A stretch of 64,000 nt of DNA from GCA-003244245 sp963822695 (GTDB lineage: Bacteria; Actinomycetota; Actinomycetes; Mycobacteriales; Pseudonocardiaceae). Shown one piece after another: positions 25,075 to 33,561 of this stretch. The stretch covers positions 1-64,000 of the forward strand of contig CAWGJH010000007.1 in assembly GCA_963822695.1 (NCBI GenBank). Reading direction: 5' to 3'. The notes below the pieces were generated by a model. The model searched no databases and had not been told where the DNA came from. It saw nothing but the letters and a program-made list of their open reading frames with translations. Position numbers and translations under genes: made by a program. Every line of letters begins with the position of its first letter. Positions within the stretch are counted from its first letter, which is position 1.

Positions 25075-26244
25075 TCACGCCAGCCGGCAGGATTGCCGTC
25101 GGTCGGATTGTCTCGGATTGTCACTGATCAGAGTGTGATGGTTGCCCTCAGGTATGTCCAGCCAGATCGTTTGGCGTTGCGGCGTGACGGTCAGCCCGAA
25201 GCGCTCGCGGGGTGGGGCGCCTAGTGCACGCCATGTCTGGTGGCTGGTCTCAATGTCGTCCCAGAGTCGGCGTGGCCCAGACTGGGTGAGGTGGCCCTCG
25301 GGGGTGATGTGGGAGTGTGACCCGTCGGGCGCGCTGATCGTGAGGTTATGTGGGTCGCCGTCGCGGTAGCCGTGCGCGAGGCCGGGAATAGTCATGTCGA
25401 GGAAGAATCGGAAGTCGTTGTCGTAGTACACGCTGCTGGGTAGGTCGGTGGTGCGCTGCGGCCACCGTGGTTCCTCCGCCACAGCGACCGAGAGTCCGCC
25501 GGGCGAGGCAATCGGGGTGGCACGGTGGCGCATGAAATAACCCGGACCGATGAAGGGTCCTTGCGCGGTGCCCTGGCCAGTGACGGTGAGTTTGGCCAGG
25601 CCAGAGAACACGGGGGCCACGATGACGCCTCCGGCTCGGGTTTGGTCGATCCAGGCGGGCGGGATGCTGGTCACTGCGAAGGTGACGATGATGCGGTCGT
25701 AGGGAGCATGGTCGGGATACCCCTGTGCGCCGTCGGCGGTGATCACAGTGGGGGTGTAGCCGCAGCGTTGCAACCGGTCTTGAGCCGTGGTGGTGAGATC
25801 GGGGTTGACGTCGATGCTGGTCACCTGTTCCGAGCCCAGGCGCTCGCACAGCAGGGCGGCGGTATATCCAGTGCCGGTGGCCACCTGCAGGACCCGGTGG
25901 CCGTCTTCGATCTCCAGCGCTTGCACCATCATCGCCACCAGGCTGGGCATGGTGCCCGAGGAGGTGACGGCGTCGGGTCGGCGTTGGGTAATCAGTGTCG
26001 TGTCGGAGTAGACTAGCCGCAACCAACGCTGCGGGTCTGTCTGGCCGTCGATGCGCTCGCTGGCCTGGTAATAGGTCGGCACCAACACGTGTCGGGGTAC
26101 CGCGAGGAATGCGTGGCGCCAGCGGTCATCGGTGAGCGTGCCGTCGTTCACCAAGGCGGTGACCATCTCGCGGCGCAGGGCTCGGGTCGCGTCGGAGTCA
26201 ATGGTGGTGTCGGCGTCCTGACCGATGGCCGATGTGTCGGTCAC
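25075..26244 (-). CDS. PIMT-like methyltransferase of a graspetide cluster
   Basis: A 389-residue SAM-dependent methyltransferase of the protein L-isoaspartate O-methyltransferase type: VTSSGTMPSLVAMMVQALEI, the SAM loop DGHRVLQVATGTGYTAALLC and YDRIIVTFAVTSIPPAWIDQ. In ATP-grasp RiPP clusters this enzyme methylates an Asp of the cross-linked peptide, which then cyclises to an aspartimide. Start GTG 26244 makes a GTGA overlap with the ATP-grasp stop; an ATG at 26319 would run far into that gene. The C-terminal 150 residues (EEPRWPQRTTDLPSSVYYDN onward) are the extension typical of this subfamily. Confidence 0.85.
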   Translation of the reverse strand: MTDTSAIGQDADTTIDSDATRALRREMVTALVNDGTLTDDRWRHAFLAVPRHVLVPTYYQASERIDGQTDPQRWLRLVYSDTTLITQRRPDAVTSSGTMPSLVAMMVQALEIEDGHRVLQVATGTGYTAALLCERLGSEQVTSIDVNPDLTTTAQDRLQRCGYTPTVITADGAQGYPDHAPYDRIIVTFAVTSIPPAWIDQTRAGGVIVAPVFSGLAKLTVTGQGTAQGPFIGPGYFMRHRATPIASPGGLSVAVAEEPRWPQRTTDLPSSVYYDNDFRFFLDMTIPGLAHGYRDGDPHNLTISAPDGSHSHITPEGHLTQSGPRRLWDDIETSHQTWRALGAPPRERFGLTVTPQRQTIWLDIPEGNHHTLISDNPRQSDRRQSCRLA

Positions 26245-27200
26245 GCCCTTGTTCCTTTCAATCTGGCCGCCAGGGCGTGGGAGATGGGTTGCCCGGTCTG
26301 ATGCTCGATCCATCCCCATTGCCCATTCGGATTAATTTCGATGAACTGATGTTCCTGGTTGGTGAGGACGAAATCCAGAGCGCCGAAGACGAGGCCGAGC
26401 GAGCGCATCAGCCGATGGACACCTGTGCGCACAGTGTCTGGTAGCTCGTAGGGTCGGTAGGTGATGTTGTGGTGGTTGCGGCGCCAATCCAGCTCACCGG
26501 GATTGTGAATGTGGGTGGCGAAGATGGAATCATCTATCACGGTCACGCGGAGATCCGCTTTCTTCACGAGTTTAGCTTGGAACAGGTGCGCGGTTGTGAC
26601 AATGGAGGGGTCGCGGTATCGGTCCGATGGCACGTCGTTGGTGTACACCACTCCGGATAGTCGTCCGTCCTCGGTGCGGGGCGTTCGCGCATACAGGGTC
26701 TTGGTGACGATCCCGTGGGGCTGCCGCGCGGCGAAGTCCGTGACGGCCCGTGGGTCGTTGGTGACCAGGGTCGGTGGCACAGTCAGGCCTGCCGCCGTGG
26801 CGTGCGCTAGTTGACGGGGTTTGTACTCGGCTTGTTGCACGCTACTGGGCGGATTTATCCAGGTGGCGGGCAGGGATTCCAGCACGCCCCAGAACCCGAA
26901 GCGTGCTTGTCCCTCGCACCAGGGGATCGTGTCCAAGGGTATGGCGGTGTCGAACTCGAAGCGCCCCGGCCGTCGATAGTAGATGGTCTTCACTTCGTCC
27001 AGTGACACGCCGTTCAGCTCAGCGCGCCACCGCGAGTGCTGCCTGATCTCGCCGATGAGGGCCACTTTGGTGGGGAACTGAGCGGCGTCCAGCCGCAGGA
27101 ATGGAACCCCGTCGCTGTGCAGATGGGTGAGCACCATGTCTGCGGTGGGGTCCACGGGTGTGGTGAGCACCAGCACCCGTGGACGAGGGATCCGCGCCAT
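26241..27200 (-). CDS. ATP-grasp ligase (graspetide maturase)
   Basis: A 319-residue ATP-grasp enzyme of the actinobacterial RiPP-maturase group. Landmarks are VLVLTTPVDPTADMVLTHLH, TIYYRRPGRFEFD, the lysine segment HGIVTKTLYARTPRT, KLVKKADLRVTVIDDSIFAT and the metal/ATP site FVLTNQEHQFIEINPNGQWG. It would activate Asp/Glu side chains as acyl phosphates and join them to Thr/Ser/Lys of the precursor, forming macrolactones. Its ATG (A at 27200) shares a base with the precursor stop, so the two are tightly coupled. Confidence 0.88.
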   Translation of the reverse strand: MARIPRPRVLVLTTPVDPTADMVLTHLHSDGVPFLRLDAAQFPTKVALIGEIRQHSRWRAELNGVSLDEVKTIYYRRPGRFEFDTAIPLDTIPWCEGQARFGFWGVLESLPATWINPPSSVQQAEYKPRQLAHATAAGLTVPPTLVTNDPRAVTDFAARQPHGIVTKTLYARTPRTEDGRLSGVVYTNDVPSDRYRDPSIVTTAHLFQAKLVKKADLRVTVIDDSIFATHIHNPGELDWRRNHHNITYRPYELPDTVRTGVHRLMRSLGLVFGALDFVLTNQEHQFIEINPNGQWGWIEHQTGQPISHALAARLKGTRA

Positions 27201-27439
27201 TAGTCGTAGAGTGGGTCGGAATCCACCGAAATCGGGTCCTTCCCGTCAGTCTCGGTCGGGCTGGACGTGACCATCTGCTCCTGTGCGGTCAACTCTGATA
27301 ACGGCCGGCCATTGAACAGCGCCATCTGGCGCTGCTGGTCATACACCGCTGTACGAACTGCCTCGGTCGGGACCGCCGAGAGCGGTAGCGGAACGCGGAA
27401 GGTCAGACCGAACGGCTCTATCTGCACACGGCTACTCAT
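27200..27439 (-). CDS. graspetide precursor peptide
   Basis: A 79-residue precursor. The leader has PFGLTFRVPLPLSAV and YDQQRQMALFNGRPLSEL, the conserved recognition pattern of ATP-grasp-modified peptides. The C-terminal core TSSPTETDGKDPISVDSDPL (about residues 58-77) offers Thr/Ser donors and Asp/Glu acceptors for ester links and a Asp-Gly pair well suited to aspartimide formation by the methyltransferase. ATG 27439 follows AGGAGGAGG. No exporter gene is adjacent. Confidence 0.85.
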   Translation of the reverse strand: MSSRVQIEPFGLTFRVPLPLSAVPTEAVRTAVYDQQRQMALFNGRPLSELTAQEQMVTSSPTETDGKDPISVDSDPLYD

Positions 27440-27732
27440 GTGTCATCCTCCTCCTGTCGCGTGACAGTCTCAACGCGACACCGGGCTCGGTCCCACCAGC
27501 TAGGTGGCGTCACGGTGCTCCTGGGACATGCCTCCACGTCTCGCGGGCCAGCACGTGGTGTTGGTTGCTCCCCTTACCTGCGCCGGGGGAGGCAGGCAGG
27601 GTGAGGGGATGGCACCGACCGATCATCTCCTTACTATGCAACAGATCATATAATATTACAAGACCCGTTGACTAGGACGTTGCGCCGTGGAGACACTTGG
27701 CGTGACATCAGCCGACGGGGAGGAGAACCCCC
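27440..27732. promoter_or_regulatory. divergent promoter region between graspetide cluster and DUF6879 cassette
   Basis: This gap separates two divergent transcription units. It includes an unusually AT-rich stretch (27631-27660) with TATAAT at 27649-27654 on the plus strand, a plausible -10 for the DUF6879 cassette. No convincing -35 hexamer is visible at 17-18 nt. TTGACT at 27668 is another candidate -35. Confidence 0.3.
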
Positions 27733-27924
27733 ATGGAACTCACTGTCACGATCCTGTGGAGCGCGGCTTGCGGAGACGACGACTGGTGTCCGGGCGAGTA
27801 CCGGATCAAGGAACGGCCTGGTATCCGCTACCTGGTTGCCACGCCAACGACAGACCTGGAGGTCCTTGCCGTGATCCCCAGCGTTGGGCCGGGGGAGATC
27901 GTCGTCGAACTCCCCGAGGGGTGA
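27733..27924 (+). CDS. small protein (63 aa) at the head of the DUF6879/XRE cassette
   Basis: ATG 27733 follows GGGGAGGAG. The product begins MELTVTILWSAACGDDDWCP and ends PSVGPGEIVVELPEG. It contains two Cys and mixed strands. No domain is recognised; short proteins of this kind precede DUF6879 genes in some actinobacteria, as far as I recall. Its stop TGA at 27922-27924 overlaps a GTG that could start the next gene. Confidence 0.6.
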   Translation: MELTVTILWSAACGDDDWCPGEYRIKERPGIRYLVATPTTDLEVLAVIPSVGPGEIVVELPEG

Positions 27925-27929
27925 CAGTG

Positions 27930-28493
27930 ATGATGGACCCGAACGAACTACGCGCCTACATTGATACCCATTTCACAAAGACATTGTTCCGACTAGAGAC
28001 GCTGTCTTCCTACGGGGTCCCTTCTGAAGGGTCGGACTTCGCTCGCTATCTCACAGGGGAACCCGGGCCAGCTCCAGAGCGACGGCAGCAATGGCTCGGC
28101 CGGCTCGCCGATGAGGTGGCCCGTGGCCGACGCCGACGCCGAGTCCATGCAGTCCGTCTCCCGCTGTCAGACTATTTGCGGTTCGAATGTGAATGGAGCT
28201 ACGCGCTTAACCCGTGGGAGGACATCCGGATCCTGGAACTCGCCACAGATCGGCTTGACCTGCAACGTCTAGTCGATGACGCAGGTGGGGACTTCTACCT
28301 TGCCGACGACCAGTACCTGATTCGCATGTGCTACACCGATGGCGGCGAGCCCCTAGGCGCTGCGGCCGACACATCACCTGCAAGCGTCGCGGTTTACCGA
28401 CGTATCGCGGACATGATGTGGTCCCAGGCGGTGCCGTTCGCGCAGTGGTGGGCGGCGAACCAACAGTTCCACCGCGATCACGGGGCAGTGTGA
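27930..28493 (+). CDS. DUF6879 family protein
   Basis: A 187-residue protein matching the DUF6879 pattern: LFRLETLSSYGVPSEGSDFA, RYLTGEPGPAPERRQQWLGR, then YLRFECEWSYALNPWEDIRI and ASVAVYRRIADMMWSQAVPF. The family is found beside XRE/DUF5753 regulators in actinobacteria and may work with them, but its biochemical role is unknown. Starts at GTG 27921, GTG 27927 or ATG 27930/27933 are all possible; I use ATG 27930 with GAGGGG at 27915-27920. Confidence 0.8.
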   Translation: MMDPNELRAYIDTHFTKTLFRLETLSSYGVPSEGSDFARYLTGEPGPAPERRQQWLGRLADEVARGRRRRRVHAVRLPLSDYLRFECEWSYALNPWEDIRILELATDRLDLQRLVDDAGGDFYLADDQYLIRMCYTDGGEPLGAAADTSPASVAVYRRIADMMWSQAVPFAQWWAANQQFHRDHGAV

Positions 28494-29377
28494 CAGTGAC
28501 AATTTCGCGGCGGGGATGCGGTCGCGACGAACTGTCACGCTCGCTGCGGAACTTGCGGATTTCCGCCGGGATGAAGCAGATCCCAGCGGCTACCGCCGTC
28601 GGCATCAGTCAACCGGGCTTGTCTCGTATCGAAAAGGGCAAGACGGTGCCTGGCCCCGGAATTGTCGAGGCGCTTACCCGCGTCTATGGCGCCGATCCGG
28701 ATACGACAGCTTGGCTAGTGGAGTTGGCAACCGCGATCAGGCCTGAATACTTGGATTCGCGGATCATCATGCAGCGAGGTCTCAACCACTTTCAGGAACG
28801 CCTGGGCAAGATCGAACGGTCCTCAGTCCTGGTCCGTGCCTACCAGCCGAACATCATCCTTGGGATATTGCAGACCTCGGCCTACGCTCAGGTGGTGTTT
28901 GCCTCCCGAGGCCGTACGGTGCGGCAGGTCGCTGACGGCGTGGCTGCTCGGCTTGCCAGACAGCAGGCTCTCGCTGATCCTAGTCGAGAGTGGGTGCTGA
29001 TCCAAGCAGAGGGCGCACTGGACTGGTGTGTCCGCGAGCCAGCTCTGATGGTTGAGCAGATCAGCCACGTCGTCGAGGTGAGTCAGTTGCCGAATGTGCG
29101 AGTCGGCTTGATTCTTCGACGCACACCAGCGACGGTCCTGGCACCGCATGGTTTCCACATCTTCGACGGCCGCGCTGTACAGATCGGCACTAAGACGGCG
29201 ACCGCCTTGATCGATGACCCAGGTGACATAGCCACATATGAGGCGCTTTTCAGCGAACTCGAGTGCATGGCGGTGTTTGAAGACGAGGCCCGCACTGAGC
29301 TATATCGTATCGCGGATGAGTACAGGGCGCTAGAACGTCTGCCCCAACCTTTGATGCCTTGGGGAGACCAAGCGTGA
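28490..29377 (+). CDS. XRE-family regulator with DUF5753 (Scr1-like)
   Basis: A 295-residue regulator. The helix-turn-helix is at about 15-70 (LSRSLRNLRISAGMKQIPAA, VGISQPGLSRIEKGKTVPGP), and the DUF5753 ligand-like domain follows (SSVLVRAYQPNIILGILQTS, VLIQAEGALDWCVREPALMV, VGLILRRTPATVLAPHGFHI). Such proteins pair with DUF397 or DUF6879 proteins in toxin-antitoxin-like or developmental modules of streptomycetes. GTG 28490 overlaps the preceding stop; GTG 28496 is an alternative. The gene converges on hprA with a 33-nt gap. Confidence 0.88.
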   Translation: MTVTISRRGCGRDELSRSLRNLRISAGMKQIPAATAVGISQPGLSRIEKGKTVPGPGIVEALTRVYGADPDTTAWLVELATAIRPEYLDSRIIMQRGLNHFQERLGKIERSSVLVRAYQPNIILGILQTSAYAQVVFASRGRTVRQVADGVAARLARQQALADPSREWVLIQAEGALDWCVREPALMVEQISHVVEVSQLPNVRVGLILRRTPATVLAPHGFHIFDGRAVQIGTKTATALIDDPGDIATYEALFSELECMAVFEDEARTELYRIADEYRALERLPQPLMPWGDQA

Positions 29378-29410
29378 ACTTCCAGAGGCCGACGATCTGG
29401 TCACTGTCCA

Positions 29411-30379
29411 TTACGTCACCCGGCAGGAGGGCTCGCGGCCGGCCAGGAAGTCCTGCAGGTTGTCCAGCACGAGCATGCCCATCGCGGTGCGGGTCTCCAG
29501 GGTTGCGCTGCCCAGGTGCGGGAGCAGCACGGCGTTGTCCAGCTCGAGCAGTTCCCGCGGGATCTCGGGTTCGTCCTCGTAGACGTCGAGCCCGGCACCG
29601 GCGATCGTCCCGGATCGCAGTGCGGCGATCAGCGCCTTCTGATCGATGACATCGCCGCGGGCGCTGTTGACCAGGAATGCGGTGGGCTTCATCCGGGCCA
29701 GCGCCGCGGCGTCGATGAGGTGGGTGTTCTCGCCGCCGCCGGGCATGTGCAGCGACACGAAGTCGGCGACGGCCAGCACCTCCTCGATGGTGTCAACCCG
29801 GCGGGCGCCGGGGATCCCGTGGTCGGGCTTGACGTCGACCGGGTCGTAGAAGACCACCGGCATGCCGAAGCCGAAGTGCCCGCGGCGGGCCACCGCCGCC
29901 CCGATCCGGCCCATGCCCAGGATGCCCAGCGTCTTGCCGGTGACGTCGGCGCCCATCAGGTGGGTGGGGCGCCAGCCGGTCCAGCGTCCGGCGCGGAGCT
30001 CCCGTTCCCCCTCACCGGCCCGGCGGGCGACCATCAGCAGCAGGGTCATCGTGGTGTCCGCAGTGGTGTCGGTGAGCACCCGCGGAGTGTTGGTGACGAC
30101 GATCCCGGCCTTGGCCGCAGCCTCGATATCAATATGGTTGTAGCCGACGCCGAAGTTTCCCAGGAACTTGGTCCGCAGCTCACCGTCGAACAGCTCGGCC
30201 GGCAGCCGGTCGGACACGGTGGGCAGCACCGCGTCGGCCTGCTCCAGCGCCGCGCGCAGCCCGTCGGGTCCGAGCGGGACGTCGTCACCGTTGAGCCGGA
30301 CGTGGCTGAAGCGCCGCACCAGCTCCTCCTCGACCGGTGCCGGCCAGCGCCGGGTGACGACGATGACGGGTTCATCCAC
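29411..30379 (-). CDS. hprA: hydroxypyruvate reductase / glycerate dehydrogenase
   Basis: A 322-residue D-isomer-specific 2-hydroxyacid dehydrogenase. The NAD(P) loop is GKTLGILGMGRIGAAVARRG; catalytic Arg lies in LVNSARGDVIDQ, Glu in DVYEDEPEIP and His in VLLPHLGSATLETRTAMG. In the serine cycle it reduces hydroxypyruvate to D-glycerate. GTG 30379 has GGAGG upstream and overlaps the end of mtkB by 8 nt, so it is the last gene of the operon. A longer frame to 30472 overlaps mtkB and is not supported. Confidence 0.92.
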   Translation of the reverse strand: MDEPVIVVTRRWPAPVEEELVRRFSHVRLNGDDVPLGPDGLRAALEQADAVLPTVSDRLPAELFDGELRTKFLGNFGVGYNHIDIEAAAKAGIVVTNTPRVLTDTTADTTMTLLLMVARRAGEGERELRAGRWTGWRPTHLMGADVTGKTLGILGMGRIGAAVARRGHFGFGMPVVFYDPVDVKPDHGIPGARRVDTIEEVLAVADFVSLHMPGGGENTHLIDAAALARMKPTAFLVNSARGDVIDQKALIAALRSGTIAGAGLDVYEDEPEIPRELLELDNAVLLPHLGSATLETRTAMGMLVLDNLQDFLAGREPSCRVT

Positions 30380-31325
30380 GGCGATCCTCCAGTAGCTCAG
30401 ACTGACCCTCCCGCAGATCAGGCTTCCGACGCAGCAGGCCATGCTCGGAGAGCACCCGCGCCACGGTCTCACCGATGCAGGACGGGTTGGGTGCCATCGT
30501 GATGCCGGCGGCGGCCAGGATCTCCGTTTTCTCTTGGGCGGATTCCCCTACGGCGGACACGATTGCGCCGGCGTGGCCCATCTTGCGGCCCTTGGGGGCA
30601 GACAGCCCGGCGATGTAGCCGATCACCGGTTTGGTCATGTGATCGCGTACGTAGTCGGCGCCCTCAGCTTCCTGTGGCCCGCCGATCTCGCCCACCATCA
30701 CGACCGCGTCGGTGTCCGGATCGGCTTCGAACAGTTCCAGGTGGTCGCGGAAAGAGGTCCCGTTGACGGGGTCACCGCCGATGCCGACCGAGGTGGACAC
30801 CCCGATGCCCAGCGCCTTCATCTGGGACGCGGCCTCGTAGCCCAGCGTGCCCGAGCGCCCGATCACCCCTATCCGCCCGGGTAGGTAGATGTGCCCAGGC
30901 ATGATGCCCAGCAGCGCCCGCCCGGGTGAGATGGTGCCCGCGCAGTTGGGCCCGGTGAGCGTCATTCGCGCCTGGGCCTTGTAGCGCCGCATGTAGCGCT
31001 TGACCCGCATCATGTCCTGCATCGGGATGCCGTCGGTGATGCAGACGCAGAACCGGATCCCAGCGTCGGCGGCCTCCATGATGGAGTCGGCGGCGAATGG
31101 AGGCGGCACGAACACGATCGAGGCCCTCGCCCCGGTCTCGGCCACGGCGTCTTTCATGGTGTTGAACACCGGACGGTCCAGCAGACGCTCGCCGCCCCTG
31201 CCCGGGGTGACGCCAGCGACCACGTTGGTGCCGTAGCCGATCATCTCCTCGGTGTGGAAGCGCCCGATGTGGCCGGTGATGCCCTGCACCACCACGCGGG
31301 TGTGCTCATCGATCAGGATGGCCAT
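30372..31325 (-). CDS. mtkB: malate-CoA ligase (malate thiokinase) alpha subunit
   Basis: A 317-residue SucD-like subunit. It has the CoA-binding N-terminus (VVVQGITGHIGRFHTEEMIG), LTGPNCAGTISPGRALLGIM, GRIGVIGRSGTLGYEAASQM and the phospho-His loop GRKMGHAGAIVSAVGESAQE. The neighbours (malyl-CoA lyase, serine-glyoxylate aminotransferase) assign it to malate rather than succinate: ATP + malate + CoA to malyl-CoA. It lies 93 nt downstream of mtkA, separated by a tandem repeat array, and overlaps hprA. Confidence 0.9.
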   Translation of the reverse strand: MAILIDEHTRVVVQGITGHIGRFHTEEMIGYGTNVVAGVTPGRGGERLLDRPVFNTMKDAVAETGARASIVFVPPPFAADSIMEAADAGIRFCVCITDGIPMQDMMRVKRYMRRYKAQARMTLTGPNCAGTISPGRALLGIMPGHIYLPGRIGVIGRSGTLGYEAASQMKALGIGVSTSVGIGGDPVNGTSFRDHLELFEADPDTDAVVMVGEIGGPQEAEGADYVRDHMTKPVIGYIAGLSAPKGRKMGHAGAIVSAVGESAQEKTEILAAAGITMAPNPSCIGETVARVLSEHGLLRRKPDLREGQSELLEDRRG

Positions 31326-31340
31326 AGACCTCTCCCAGAG

Positions 31341-31430
31341 AACTCAGACGCTGACAACTCAGACGCTGACAACTCAGACGCTGACAACTCAGACGCTGAC
31401 AACTCAGACGCTGACGACTCAGGCGCTGGC
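31341..31430. repeat. 15-bp tandem repeat array in the mtkA-mtkB junction
   Basis: Five perfect copies of AACTCAGACGCTGAC (31341-31415) are followed by a diverged sixth (GACTCAGGCGCTGGC, 31416-31430) that contains the mtkA stop codon. In the coding orientation each unit reads GTCAGCGTCTGAGTT, so the array appears to have grown from the 3' end of mtkA (GCCAGCGCCTGAGTC). It lengthens the gap between the two ligase subunit genes, and slippage would change it in 15-nt steps. Confidence 0.95.
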
Positions 31431-32597
31431 ACCGACGGTGCCCACGACGGCGACGGCCTTGTGGGCCGCCTCGGCCAGGGTGCCCGCGGTGATGATGGGC
31501 AATCGGGAGTCACACAGGATCCGCTGGCCCTGCTCGACGCGGGTGCCGGCCAGCCGCACCACTACCGGGATCTTGACGTCGATCTCCTGGAACGCGGCCA
31601 CGATGCCCTCGGCGACCCAGTCGCAGCGGTTGACGCCCGCAAAGATGTTGATCAGCATCGCCTTGACGTTGGCGTCCTGCAGCACCGCGCGGAAGGCCTT
31701 GAGGACCCGCTGCGGCGACGCGCCACCGCCGATGTCCAGGAAGTTCGCCGGCTGCCCGCCCGCGAGCGTGATCATGTCCATGGTCGCCATCGCCAGGCCG
31801 GCTCCGTTGATCATGCAGCCGATGTCGCCCTCCAGACCGACGTAGGCCAGCCCACGGTCGGCCGCGTGGCTTTCCCGGGCGTCTTCCTGGCTGCGGTCGC
31901 GCAACTCGGAGATGTCGAGGTGGCGAAACAGCGCGTTGTCATCGAAGGACATCTTGGCGTCCAGCGCGACGATGCTGCCCTGGCCCGTCACGGCCAGCGG
32001 GTTGATCTCCAGCATGGTGGCGTCCAGGTCTCGGAAAGCCCGGTACGCGCGCCGGAAAATCTGGCTGGCCTCGGCGATCTGCGCCGGTTGCAGACCCAGC
32101 GCGAAGGCGATCTCCCGCGCCTGGAACTCCAGGAACCCCGCCGCGGGATCGATCGTCGTGCGCACCAGCGCTTCGGGCTTGGTAGCCGCCAGCTCCTCGA
32201 TCTCCACGCCGCCCTCGGCCGAGGTGACGATGCACACCCGCTCGATGCGACGGTCCAGCACGATGCCGAAATACAACTCGCGGGCGATGTCAGTGGCCTC
32301 CTCGACGTACACCCGGTAGATCAGCTTGCCGCGTGGCCCGGACTGCCTGGTGACCAACCGCCGGCCGAACATGGTGTTCGCGACGTCGTGCACGTCACGG
32401 TCGGAGTGGCACAGCCGCACCCCGCCGGCCTCACCGCGGCCACCGGCGTGCACCTGGGCTTTCACCACCCAGGCCGACCCGCCGATCTCGGTGCACCGGT
32501 AAGATGCCTGCTCGGGGCTGTAGGCCAGACCGCCACGCGGGATGGGGACCCCGAAGCGGGCCAGGATCTCCTTGGCTTGGTATTCGTGGATGTCCAT
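31419..32597 (-). CDS. mtkA: malate-CoA ligase (malate thiokinase) beta subunit
   Basis: A 392-residue SucC-like ATP-grasp subunit: MDIHEYQAKEILARFGVPIP, AWVVKAQVHAGGRGEAGGVR, LEINPLAVTGQGSIVALDAK and GCMINGAGLAMATMDMITLA, then ANFLDIGGGASPQRVLKAFR. Full length. It binds nucleotide and receives the phosphate from the alpha-subunit His. The start ATG 32597 is 10 nt after the mcl stop. The 3' end runs into the 15-bp repeat array. Confidence 0.9.
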   Translation of the reverse strand: MDIHEYQAKEILARFGVPIPRGGLAYSPEQASYRCTEIGGSAWVVKAQVHAGGRGEAGGVRLCHSDRDVHDVANTMFGRRLVTRQSGPRGKLIYRVYVEEATDIARELYFGIVLDRRIERVCIVTSAEGGVEIEELAATKPEALVRTTIDPAAGFLEFQAREIAFALGLQPAQIAEASQIFRRAYRAFRDLDATMLEINPLAVTGQGSIVALDAKMSFDDNALFRHLDISELRDRSQEDARESHAADRGLAYVGLEGDIGCMINGAGLAMATMDMITLAGGQPANFLDIGGGASPQRVLKAFRAVLQDANVKAMLINIFAGVNRCDWVAEGIVAAFQEIDVKIPVVVRLAGTRVEQGQRILCDSRLPIITAGTLAEAAHKAVAVVGTVGASA

Positions 32598-32607
32598 GCG
32601 CGCCCCC

Positions 32608-33561
32608 CTAGGCCCGGCTGGTGGCTGCGGCTCGGATCGCCTGGTCCAACGCGATCACCGTCTGGGCCATCCGCTCCGAGGCTGCGTCGATCATCTTGCC
32701 ATCCACCGCCGCGGCACCCTTACCCTGTGTCGCAGCCTCGGCCAGCGCCTCGATGATGCGCTGCGCCCGGTTAACTTCAGCCTTGGGTGGGCTGAACACC
32801 TCATTGGCCAGCGCAATCTGGCTGGGATGAATCGCCCATTTCCCCTCAGCGCCCAGCGCGGCCGCCCGCCGGGCACCGGCGCGGTAGCCATCGGGGTCGG
32901 AGAAGTCGCCAAACGGGCCGTCGATCGGGCGTAGCCCATAGGCCCGGCAGGCCACGATCATCCGGGACAGCGCGAAATGCCACTGGTCACCGGGGTAGTT
33001 CGGGTTCAGACCACCGATGCTCACCGTGCGGGCCCGGTTGCTCGCGGCGTAGTCGGCCACCCCGAAGTGCAGCGCCTCCAACCGGCCGGGACTGCGCGCG
33101 ATGGCCTCCACGTTCGCCATCCCCAGCGCGGTCTCGATCAGCGCCTCGATACCCACCTTGTTCGGGTACCCCTTGGCCAGCTCCACCTGGTGAACGAGCG
33201 TTTCCACGCAGTACAGATCCGCGGGCACCCCGACCTTGGGCACCAGGATGGTGTGTACCCGGTCCCCTGCCTGCTCCATCACGTCGATGACGTCGCGATA
33301 CATGTAGTGGGTGTCCAGCCCGTTGATCCGTACCGACACCGTCTTGCCCTTGGCTGCCCAGTCGATGTCACGCAGCGCTTCGATGACAGTGCGGCGGGCC
33401 TGCTCCTTATCAGCGGGGGCGACCGCATCCTCCAGATCGAGGAACACGACATCGGCTGCGCTGTTCGCGGCCTTGTCGATGAAGCTGGTGTTCGATCCCG
33501 GCACCGCAAGCTCACTGCGTTGCAACCGCGGCTGACGCATCGGGTACAGGGTGTGGCTCAA
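32608..33561 (-). CDS. mcl: malyl-CoA lyase (HpcH/HpaI/CitE superfamily)
   Basis: A 317-residue lyase splitting malyl-CoA into acetyl-CoA and glyoxylate. Key segments: RLQRSELAVPGSNTSFIDKA, AADVVFLDLEDAVAPADKEQ (metal-binding Asp/Glu), KTVSVRINGLDTHYMYRDVI, VGIEALIETALGMANVEAIA (metal Glu) and HFGVADYAASNRART. TTG 33561 is preceded by GGAGGA and makes a TTGA overlap with the aminotransferase stop, giving MSHTLYPMRQPR as in relatives; ATG 33540 is the alternative. Confidence 0.92.
   Translation of the reverse strand: MSHTLYPMRQPRLQRSELAVPGSNTSFIDKAANSAADVVFLDLEDAVAPADKEQARRTVIEALRDIDWAAKGKTVSVRINGLDTHYMYRDVIDVMEQAGDRVHTILVPKVGVPADLYCVETLVHQVELAKGYPNKVGIEALIETALGMANVEAIARSPGRLEALHFGVADYAASNRARTVSIGGLNPNYPGDQWHFALSRMIVACRAYGLRPIDGPFGDFSDPDGYRAGARRAAALGAEGKWAIHPSQIALANEVFSPPKAEVNRAQRIIEALAEAATQGKGAAAVDGKMIDAASERMAQTVIALDQAIRAAATSRA

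Noticed and set aside
31254..32756. 500-codon plus-strand frame across mtkA/mtkB
   Set aside because: Antisense to two well-recognised genes and compositionally a GC-frame shadow.
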